Source: Polymyxa betae
Lineage: Eukaryota; Endomyxa; Phytomyxea; Plasmodiophorida; Plasmodiophoridae
Reading direction: 5' to 3'
Assembly (NCBI GenBank): GCA_003693705.1
Contig: RBZT01000234.1
Location: forward strand, 20,282 to 84,281
DNA: 64,000 bases
Position numbers and translations under genes: made by a program. Under the pieces are notes generated by a model, which saw nothing but the letters and a program-made list of their open reading frames with translations, searched no databases and was not told where the DNA came from. Below, piece by piece: positions 55,089 to 64,000 of this stretch. The number at the start of each line of letters is the position of its first letter. Position 1 is the stretch's first letter.

Positions 55089-58000
55089 TTATGGTTGGTC
55101 AGCTGAATGCAAGAATAGATTTCTGTCATTTCTTGGAGTGTTAGGTAACGTCGTTAGGCTTACAGAGAATCTGGGCTCTAATACAAAGGATATCTTCTCA
55201 TTTTCATGAGATTCCTCAGGGACAGGTTCAGCAATTGTTGCCGGTTTTGGCAGACCGGTAAATTCGGGAATCGGAACAAAAGTTGCCATCGTGTTCATGA
55301 CATATTTAATTCGTTCTCTATCGGCTGGTTGCAAGGCCGGATTCTCTTGCAGTTCTTGCAAAATCCCGATTGAGGCCCGCTGGTGCTTGTAGCCTTCCAT
55401 AAACTTGTCTTCAGAAGATACAGTCCTGCTTGAGGTCCGCCTTTCATTAATCTCTACACCGGACGGTCGCATTTCAGAAAAAGTCAAAGACACTTTCAGG
55501 TTCGGATGATGCTGTTCCTCGTCATTGCCAACAGTAATACTGCCTGGATCAATATTAGACATAATTGTTGGCAATCCGCTTCGATCAGCTTTTATCGGAT
55601 CCTTTTTCGATCGATCCGCAAAGCAGCAGAAGATCTTCCTGAAAGCGAACTGTTTAGTCTTCGTTTCGGGAATGTCATTGCTGGCCACGGTCAGTCCAGG
55701 AGGTGAAGTGACACGCTCATCAGCCCATTTAATTGGCGACATAGACATCATGTTGAACGAAGACCTCGATATTCGCGATGTTGAAATTCGCGATGGGATA
55801 ACAGTTGACTTCCTTGTACCAGAAGCCGACAGGTAATCATCAAATTGTGTAGAGTTGGCTCCTGAGAGAACAATATGCCTGCTCAATACCATTTGCTCTT
55901 GCTCAACGTCGTCGCTTTCTTGGAGATGTGCTTGTATGTAATCGCAGCATATCCGATGAAGCTTTTGTCTTTGCTTATAAAGCATGATCTGGTACAAAAA
56001 ATCGCGAACGAAACCGTAAGAGAATCGGTATGTCTTAGCATCAGCGGAAGCATCATTCATAGTGTATGGAATTGGTTCATGATTCATCTCCTCGTCGAAA
56101 TCGATTGGAATCAATTCATCCCTTATCTCGTCTTCATTCCCTCCAGGAGTAATATCATTAATTGTGTTAGGTGATGCAGTAGTAGGTTGGTCGATTTGAC
56201 CTCCAGATTCTTCAAACACAACCCCAAATTTGATCAGTGCCCTGATGTCGGATGATATAGTACTGATATACTCGTGAATTGGATTGGTGAGGCGAACCAT
56301 GGCTAAATTGAATCGCAACGCTCCTTCTCCTTGCGCAATGCAAATGACCGCTGCAATTTTCAGTAGCATTGTTTGGGAAGGTGTTAGACGATCTATTTGG
56401 CATGCTGTTATGCGTTGAATGCGATAGGGAATAGGCAATTCTGTATCCCATTCTCCTCTGGTTCGCCATTCGGCAGAAAGCTGACATTTATCTTCCATAA
56501 CCTACGAAAAGCGATTAAGAACTTGTATATCTCACCGAAGCATATAATTGATACCAGAGCATTGACAGCCAATAGGGCATCCATGAATTTGACACAAAAT
56601 AATGGTCGACCACCAGTTCTTTCGTAAATGAGCGAAATCAGCTGTGCATCAGCTTCAAGTCCACCAGTTTTTGATTCGATCAAGTCTTTAGTCTCGTTCA
56701 TTCCAAGATTATCCAGTACCACGTTGCTGTACGTTGGGCCAGCTCTTAATTCAAAGTATTGAGCTGGTATTTGGCCCCAAAGAGGGCGATACTTTTCATG
56801 GTCCAATGGTCTTGTACCAACCATGAGAGAGATGGAGGTTAAAGACTTGTTCTCAACCATTGAGCATAGTGACCCCAGTACCTCCCACGAATCTTGACCA
56901 ACCCACCTATGGATAGATAAGCTGGCAATCCACGATCACGGAATGTCAAGCAGCAAGAGCTCAACAAATTTAAAATTAACTGCACTTACTGGCATTCATC
57001 GAATATCAAGAGCAATTTCTTGCTCGGTTGCTGGACAGACCGGAGAATATTCACAATGACATCCAGAAGCTTTGAAGACAAATCCTCGTCATCAATATAC
57101 GACAGTGTCCTTTGCAAAGGCGGCTGGCTCGTTCTTCTAGTGCAATCACCCTCGAACGGATTAATGAGGTCCAAGATTGGAACCAGGTCAGGTCGGTTAG
57201 CATCCAACAGAATGGTTGCCAAGTCGGTCTGCTCTGAGTTGGACTTTTGTAATGACAATATTGATATAAGGCTTGAGAAAAAACTCTGAAATATTTGTAT
57301 GGACTTCATTGAGCTGAAAGGATCAGCTCGACCCCATACTATCGCCAACTTCTCATTGTACTGGAACGACAAATGGCCTAAAAAAACCAAATCAATACAG
57401 CTCTCAAAAGCAGCTTCTTTGAAAACAGACATCATAACGGAAATCTACTTACGTAGAAGGTGCGTTTTGCCGACGCCAATTTCTCCAGTTATACAAGCAA
57501 CGAATCCTTCTCCGGATTCGGAAAGGAACTCATCGAGGAGCGACGAAATGCGTGAAATTTCCGTTTTAAGACCAACAGTGATTTTGCATTTAGGGGCTGG
57601 CTGAAACCTCTCTAGCCTGAGCAATTTCAAACATTGAGTGCGATAACAGTAAAGTCGCAAAAAAGAAAGTGAACCTAATTGCAAACTCTGGCTGGTGGAC
57701 AACGACGGTCTCGGTTTTGCCTTTCACGTGAATTGGGGGCGGAGTGCAGAATTGAAGCCTTCTTTGATTCCTCGTGGCCAAAAATGTGGCATGATCACAT
57801 AGCACATTACAATCGCTTGCTTGCATAAGCCTTGCAGATAAATTCACGAGGTCTCCTAATACTGAGTATTCCCGACGGGAGCCACTCCCAACTAAACCAC
57901 AAAGGGCTAATCCTGAAGTCACACCAATTTTGCATTTCAAATTCATTTTGCTCATGGCATCCTGAATTGTTAAGCTAGCTAGAACAGCACGAGTTGGATC

Positions 58001-59098
58001 ATTCTCGTGCGCTAACGGAGGTAACCCAAAGACTACCAACAGAGTACTGCCTTTGTCATCAACCAGAAACTTATTTAGACTGCCTTCGTACCGATAGGTC
58101 GCTTCTTGAATAGCTGATACCACCTTTTGCATCAAATCCAGTGGGGTGGCAATGCCATCAATATTGTTGAAATCCTCCAGTTTGAAGCCCAGATTGATAA
58201 AAATAACAGAGACTTGACGAAGTTCAGCAGACCATAGTTTTTGGTTCACTTTCAAGTAAGGTAAAACGGCAGCAGGGACATAAGCTTGCAACAAATCCAT
58301 CGATCCCTTGTTCCATTGCAACGGCGTTCTTCTGACGCTGATATTACGAATAGCATGTTTACAGCCTTTCAGACGGACGTTATATTCGTCAATCTGCTCT
58401 CCCGAAAATTTTGTTTGCACCAAATTCCAAGCCTCGATCGACATTATTGCATCACCCGCCGAAGCTTTATGCTCGGCTCGGAAAGCCTGCATTAAAGGAG
58501 TGCCGGCGGCTAAGAACTCAATACGTCCATGGACGCCACCGACATGTAAAATGGTGACTCTTCCAACACCAATCCCCAATTTCAGTGACATCGTCACATG
58601 CTGCTCCAAAACGGCATTGTGAAGCTCGCTTTGAATATTCAAAGAACACGACGCAGCTCGATGAACCATATCGGCTAGATCTGTAGGCGACAGCGAGTCC
58701 TGCTCACTAGGCCATAGCACAACAATGGCGTCTCCTGCGAATTTAAAAACGTCGCCGCCACTTCGTGCTATAATCTTCACTAACTGCTCTAAATATCGAT
58801 TCAGGTAGAACCCGATTTCTTCGGCGCCTAAAGGTCCTTTTTTCGCTAATAAATCGGTTAGGGTAGTGAATCCGCTGACATCAGCAAATAGAGCAACAGT
58901 CTCGAATGATTGGCTGCAATAATGTTGATCTTATATGATACCACTACAAAAGCGTATATACCTTTGTGGTACTTTCAGTTCGCCATTATGCTCGACAACT
59001 TTCATAATATATCGTTTAACCGATTCTGGGACGAACGATGCCAACGAGGTGGCATATCTACGCTGCGTCGATATAGCACCGATATCCTCATCGGTCAT
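55089..59098 (-). CDS. Soluble adenylyl cyclase-like protein (twin cyclase domains + NTPase)
   Basis: Several exons from ATG 59098 (MTDEDIGAISTQRRYATSLA). Cyclase domain 1 holds the metal-binding Asp in VALFADVSGFTTL and GGDVFKFAGDAIVVLW, which keeps the second Asp and the Lys that binds bicarbonate in human sAC. Cyclase domain 2 is more divergent (QVSVIFINLGF; KFLVDDKGSTLLVVFGLP; REYSVLGDLVNLSARLM). An AAA/STAND NTPase follows: Walker A FVACITGEIGVGKTHLL and Walker B KKLLLIFDECQ. Helical NTPase-associated segments come next (TGGRPLFCVKFMDALL; YRFSYGFVRDFLYQIM). The last ~250 residues are disordered and Ser/Pro-rich. The order equals animal sAC (ADCY10), a bicarbonate sensor found in cilia, cytosol and mitochondria. 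The long TPR tail of ADCY10 is missing. An additional 5' exon up to 59444 is possible. Confidence 0.9.
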
Positions 59099-59749
59099 CG
59101 CCGCAGATCTCAATAGATCTGGACGTAACACGATGATGAGATTCTAAAGCGGGTACTTGGGTCGGACTGGAGATCATATATAACAGGCGGGAGATTTCCA
59201 TAGATATTGTTGCAATAATATCCACGTAGTCAGCATTAGGGAAGAGCAAGTTCGAAATGTATTGATGATAGAAGAACGACATCGATTCGGGGTGTATGCA
59301 GTCCAGAATCCCAGTATACCCTGCGTTGCTATTACTATTAGAATGCCCTAAGATATGTTTGTACATAACAACATCTGCACTACCATGACGACCCAATACA
59401 TACGATCGAAATAGGAAACAACAATCAAATGCAGCACTATTCAATTGGATTTTCAGTTAGATCCGCTGAAAACAGTTCCAATAAACAGCATTTAAAAAAT
59501 GCTCCATTCCACGATGTGATCATTCAAGCTCGAGAGCGAGAGCGAAGTGAATGAATGTGGGCGAGAGGCCGTCTCAAACTGACTCTGGGTCTTTGCTAAT
59601 TGAAGCAAGCAGAAACAACAAGGCTTCCAACGCAGTTTCGATAACTGAGATAGTTCGAATAACCATGGATTACATTACACTCCATCTGTGTAAAAATTTT
59701 CCAGATCCGCACTCCGTCGTCGATTGCCTCCTTGGATGCATTGAAAGAA
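59099..59749. other. Divergent promoter region between cyclase and NUP133
   Basis: 650 bp. A 118-residue minus-strand open frame (59444–59088) overlaps the proposed cyclase start and could be an upstream exon or chance. Nothing else is recognisable. Confidence 0.35.
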
Positions 59750-62519
59750 ATGTCATTGTTAGCGACCCCACCGACATCCAGAAAGAGGACACGTCGGACG
59801 TCCAGCGGCGCCTTTCTTTCCAGAAATGATTTTCGCGTGTTGGAATTGGTAGCGCCATGCCCGGCTATTGCCCGCCAGACTGTCAAAGAGGCGTTGCTGT
59901 CAAATACAACGTTCTCGTCTGCCATCGAGCCATCTGGATTCGCTATCATCATCACACCCAATCGTTTATTGGTATGGAATGCACTGCGTCCAGAACAGGC
60001 GCCCATTGCACTTGCTTTCGACCATCACGAAGTCGATTCTGAATCGTCGGGTCGTGTTGCTCTTGTCTACACCAACCCAGACCAGAAGGTTCTCCAATCT
60101 GTTTTATATGCTCAACGAACTGGCCTGTTTCTCAACATCAACATTAGTGGAAAACAACAGCGAACTCATCTGCCTTTAACTCGTTATGAGTTTGTCACCG
60201 CGTGCAGTCTCGTTTCACCACTTCTATGCATTGTGGCGACATCGTCTCATCGTCTATTGAAGATTCGACTCGACACAGAACGACTTCAAGCTGAGCTTGT
60301 TCATGTCGAACGAAGCGGCGCCAGCTTATTGGGTCTGGTGGGTGCTCCACCTTCAACGTTGCCTTATCGTAAATTAATCAGCCACGCCCCAACAAAAATG
60401 TTCGGTTTTACCGAAACTGCAATAGAAGAATTAGTTGCCAGTGAATCCGGTTCCTGGAAGTTATCGTGGTGTTCATCGTGCGTCTTAGAAGACACTCTTG
60501 GAGCCGTTTCTGGTGCATCAAAAGCATCAATTGTGGATGTGGCGGTCGCCCAAAATCGTATTGTCATTTTGACATCGGCTCCCGTTGGCCCGTTAGATCA
60601 GTTGCAGTATTGCATTGCACTGTATGAGCACCGTCAGCAGCAATCAGATATCGTTCCAGGTGAGCATGGCTTCGTCTTCTGCTGTCTGCTTGCTAATCCG
60701 TACAGTTTATCGTGCACAGTTGCTGGACTCCTTAGAGGCTGAACCAAACGAATCACTTAGGATTGAATTAAGTGATCAAGATACCGCCCTTGTTTTCGTC
60801 TATGGTAGACGTTCGTTATCAATTTTTGATCTCTCAAGCGGCATCCACGATTGTGTTCGCTTTGACGAGCCAATGTTGTTGGGCGGTGGACGAGGTATGA
60901 TAAACCTTTCGGTTATTCGAGAGCTGAGTGTTTGCGGTTAGCTCGTGACCATCGAGGCTGCTTCTTTGTCTCTGCTGCGAATGGAATTATTTGTGCTCGT
61001 TTGGCTCGGGGACCAACTACTGTTTCGCTCGCGTATGCTGATGAGAAAGGGCCTATTCAAGGTACTGGCTTGTCTGGCGCCTTCAGCGCCTTCCAACAAG
61101 CCCGAATCGCAAACTGCAGGAATCTCGTTGCTTCTCTGGCGAAAGCTGATATCAATGAAGAGACGTTGAAAATCAGCAGTGAAATTCTCGATTCTGATAA
61201 TGTCACTTTGCAAGAAAAACAGTCTCATCATGCGTCATTCACTGAATTTCTGATGTCAATGCCGACAACTACTGAAGCGCTTTGGAATCGAATAAATCCC
61301 GGTACACGGAAAGATGTTCGTTTGCATGGCGACTACATCGAAATGGCGCTATCTTTCGAGCAAATCCTTTCCTCTCCAGCGATTAGCTTCCATGAGGTTT
61401 CCCCTGCAGCAAGTCATGAACTGGATCTTGCTCGAGAAGCTCTGCTCCCTGTCTCAAAAAGGAAAGAATTTTTCGCTAAATTGTCGAAATTTACGTTGAT
61501 GTTCCGAAATGTGATTGCCTCACTCGACAATGTCGAATCACGGAGGCGTCTGTTAATGTTGGTCGTTCTCTCACGAGCTGTTCGTGTCATTTTTAATTTT
61601 GCATCTGAGGACATTCACCCGGATTCGTGGCTTTTCCAGCCAGAAACCAGGGAATGTCTACGGCGACTACTTCAGCATTTACGTGATGCTGTTGTTGATA
61701 AGAATATAGCAACGGACTGCTTACAGGTAATTTAGCTTTTCTGCTTTCAGAACGTTGATTGTCTTCATTTATGCATCGTCACCTTACTCACACGTTGCAA
61801 TTTAGAAAGGTTTCGCTTATACGAATTACTATTATATCTCGTGTGTGCTCTTGAGCGGCTATTTGTCCCAATTCTTCGCGCTCGAATCCGTCCCTGGTTG
61901 CTCGACATTACGCTCTTCACTCGACGTTGAGTATTCCAATGATCGAACCCGATTAGGCCGGGATATGATCGAACTCGCTCTCGATACCGAAACTAATATT
62001 CGTCAACGTTTTGCGCTAGCTTTTGAATTCGGCGAGCGATTCACAGATTGTTCTGTACTGGCAGAGCTTTGCGAAAAATGCCGATGGCCTGAGCGCTCAG
62101 ATGCTTATGCTCGAGAACTTGGCGATGCTTACGCTCTAGCCTGTTGTAATATCTGGTACAATACCAAGCAATATGGGCAGCTGCTAGCACATATCGGTCA
62201 GCCATGGCTCGCTCATTTCGTCGAGGATAAGCCTCGTTTGTCCTGGATTGTCGACATGGACCAAGGCAACTTCTCACTGACATGGACGAAGCTTTCTGAT
62301 CTTTCCAAGGATGAGTCGATAGAGCTGCAATTAAGAGCTTTCTTTTGTGCTATGGCTAAGCTAGCGCTGTTGCGGGTTTCAGAATGCACACCGGTAAGAT
62401 GTTTTCATGCTATGCATGCAGCTGCTGATTTCTTCCAGGCGAAGCTTAGCGAGTTAAACGCAGAGTTAAATGCCATTAAAGCTCTGCGTACTGAGCGCAG
62501 CAAATCGTTATTAACTTGA
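59750..62519 (+). CDS. NUP133: Nucleoporin NUP133
   Basis: Four to six exons from ATG 59750 (MSLLATPPTSRKRTRRTSSG) to the stop at 62519. An N-terminal basic, disordered leader is followed by a seven-bladed beta-propeller of ~380 residues (FAIIITPNRLLVWNALRPEQ; LTRYEFVTACSL; LHARDHRG-type blade with CFFVSAANGIICARL). A helical solenoid starts near 61240 (FTEFLMSMPTTTEALWNRI; VRLHGDYIEMALSFEQIL) and ends with LAELCEKCRWPERSDAYARE, LLAHIGQPWLAHF and LRAFFCAMAKLALLRV. These match the Nup133 C-terminal domain that tethers the Y-complex of the nuclear pore. At 61806 the frame is switched by a splice (ERFRLYELLLYLVCALERLF), and the following intron is unresolved. The propeller's membrane-curvature motif was not located. 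Confidence 0.87.
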
Positions 62520-63150
62520 TTGTTAAAACAATGTCATATTTCTTGTGTTTGCGCCCATTTTGCTGGTCTGGAAGTGGAGTACCTATTTGCAGGCCTTATA
62601 AATAAAAATAGTCAGTCTATAAATAGATGACTATTTTCACTATTTTCACTTGGAAAAATAACTATTTTTACGGAAATTTTTGAAAGAAAGGTTTTTTTCA
62701 TTTTATGATGAGTTGCGGACTGCGTGGCTGCCCTTTCCATGCAGTCTCTCCCTAGAATTCGACATTTCTTGTTCATCACTTCCTCTATCGCTTTCAGCGT
62801 CTGTTATCATATCCGCTGCGCCACCATCAAAGAAGCAGAAGAGTTTAGGCTCTGTTACGACACCGTTCCTTGTCATAAGTCATAACCAACTATAGCCTGC
62901 CTTAGATATTTATCAGGTGTTACACAGTAAGTCTGTAACGGTTAGCTTTTTCAATAAAGCCAGTTGTTCAACGCCGTTTTGAACCGAATTTTATTAGTTT
63001 CTTAAAATCGTAGTTTACTCACCGCTCTCCTCAAGTCCCTTAGTCCAGCCCGTCTCCTCCTCGTCCTGCGAATTCTCCCTCTGATCCAGTCCCCGCTCTC
63101 TACTCCTTCCCATTCCAACATTCAAAGGGTTCTCGGGTTATTACATTCCT
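62520..63150. other. Intergenic region with hairpin, no gene seen
   Basis: It contains a perfect inverted repeat AAAATAGTCA/TGACTATTTT (62605–62614 and 62628–62637, 13-nt loop), then direct repeats of CTATTTTCA. A C/T-rich tract follows at 63020–63120. Short open frames here look random. Confidence 0.4.
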
Positions 63151-63166
63151 GTCTAAGCATGAGCTA

Positions 63167-63723
63167 ATGTACGGTATTAAGCCCTGCGGCTATGGTCCTG
63201 CAGGTGTTGTTCTGGGGGCGCGATGCCGTTTTTGTGTCGTTTTCGGTCGAGAGAAGAAGGGAGTCGCAGTCTTGCTGGATTTTCAAGTCGCAGTTTCGTC
63301 CTTAGAATTATTGGAGTCACCTCGTTTCTCAGGAACGTAAGTTTCAACATAATTGCGACAAATACAGAAGCAACAAACAAGGCGACGACCATGGCAAAGG
63401 GCGAGAAAGAGAGGAAACGTAAAGCAGCTGAAGAAGCAGCAGACCAATCAGCTGATCCAATCAATAGCGAAAGACGGAAAATTCTTCAAAAGCAGCGCGA
63501 AGAATCAAAGCAGCTACAAACCAAGCAAACGACGAACTTAAGAACTCAAGTGAAGACGATGATGTAGAAGACTCAACTAATCAAACATCTACAGAAAATC
63601 ACTCAAACCCTGGCCCAAAAGGTTCTCAACCAAGTACCACTCCAATTAGCCGTCTATACGCGAAAAAAACGAATACTCCCACGTCGAGTTCCTCTAACAG
63701 CACATCATCAAAAACCAAATCTA
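63167..63723 (+). CDS. Partial gene or mobile-element fragment at the right end
   Basis: A first open frame from ATG 63167 encodes MYGIKPCGYGPAGVV and CRFCVVFGREKKG, a Cys-x2-Cys-x3-FGRE arrangement. It ends at a GTAAG donor (63337). A further exon or exons carry MAKGEKERKRKAAEEAAD (ATG 63391) and a Ser/Thr/Asn-rich stretch (SSEDDDVEDSTNQTSTEN) running to a donor-like GTAAGTC at 63724. The frames of the three pieces differ and I could not join them. The zinc-finger-like start recalls N-termini of hAT-type transposon proteins in oomycetes, but this is a memory of pattern only. It is probably continued beyond the window. Confidence 0.3.
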
Positions 63724-64000
63724 TGGTAAGTCATGTAATGCTAAGTCTATAAGTGTGAGGACTGGGACAGGGCGAGGAAGAATAAGTGAAGGCTACGAAG
63801 AAGCAGGCGAACAAGAGTTATAAGAATCGAATAGATTCGAGAATGATTGTATTTCGATAAACAGAGAAAGCAAAGGTTCGAAGTTGTGAGTCACGATACT
63901 TGAGTCAACAGGAACTTGGAATTGATGGTAGATGACTCATGAGGTAGCTCGGAAGCTGAACGGAAGTAGTGAATCATGACATTACCCCCCTTCTAGACGA

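Noticed and set aside
1-64000. tRNA, rRNA, CRISPR array, prokaryotic operons
   Set aside because: Reading both strands showed no cloverleaf with intact box A/B spacing, no rRNA signature and no regularly spaced repeats. The intron-rich genes are eukaryotic.

Overview
The window is nuclear DNA of a unicellular eukaryote. Nearly every gene is split by very short GT–AG introns, mostly 40–60 nt, and genes lie close together on both strands. A dynein-regulatory-complex protein (DRC10-like) and a large Sfi1-like centrin-binding protein point to an organism with centrioles and a motile flagellum. Telomere-like TTTAGGG units inside introns and a protein kinase whose HRD motif reads HLD (HLDLSLENVLL) suggest an SAR-group protist, perhaps a rhizarian such as a plasmodiophorid. 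That placement is inference only.

Layout. 0–6 kb: an F-box protein of the FBXO9 type (-), a coiled-coil protein (+), a PIN-domain nuclease (+) and a small secreted cysteine-rich protein (+). 6–14 kb: PP2A scaffold subunit (-), an SLX4-like nuclease scaffold (+), a Ser/Thr kinase (+), the mitochondrial DNL zinc-finger protein (+) and an unknown protein (-). 14–18 kb: an unknown protein, DRC10/IQCD and a coiled-coil protein (all -). 18–26.7 kb: one giant Sfi1-like gene (-), whose DNA is saturated with a GTAACG/CGTTAC motif and has telomere-like repeats in three introns. 26.9–34 kb: an HPP membrane protein (-), a soluble transhydrogenase-like flavoenzyme (+), a coiled-coil protein (-), an NAA50-like acetyltransferase (+) and a membrane-anchored tyrosinase (-). 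34.6–40.5 kb: one gene that reads as a DENN module followed by three F-BAR-like modules. 40.7–49 kb: Yippee-like (-), a 41-codon gene (+), nitrobindin (-), a multi-pass membrane protein (-) and CLU/CLUH (-). 49.6–62.5 kb: cullin-1 (+), an LZTR1-like kelch–BTB–BTB protein (+), a soluble adenylyl cyclase-like protein (-) and NUP133 (+). The right end has little coding signal apart from a possible gene or mobile-element fragment.

Several genes touch shared processes: ubiquitin ligation (F-box protein, cullin-1, LZTR1-like), flagellum and centrosome (DRC10, Sfi1-like, possibly the soluble cyclase), mitochondria (CLU, DNLZ, transhydrogenase-like) and membrane traffic (DENN/F-BAR). They are ordinary neighbours, not an operon. 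No rRNA, tRNA, CRISPR array or complete transposon was recognised. The most unusual content is the DENN–F-BAR gene and the DNA-level oddities of the Sfi1-like locus. All intron borders were placed by hand from reading frame, GT–AG ends and family similarity.
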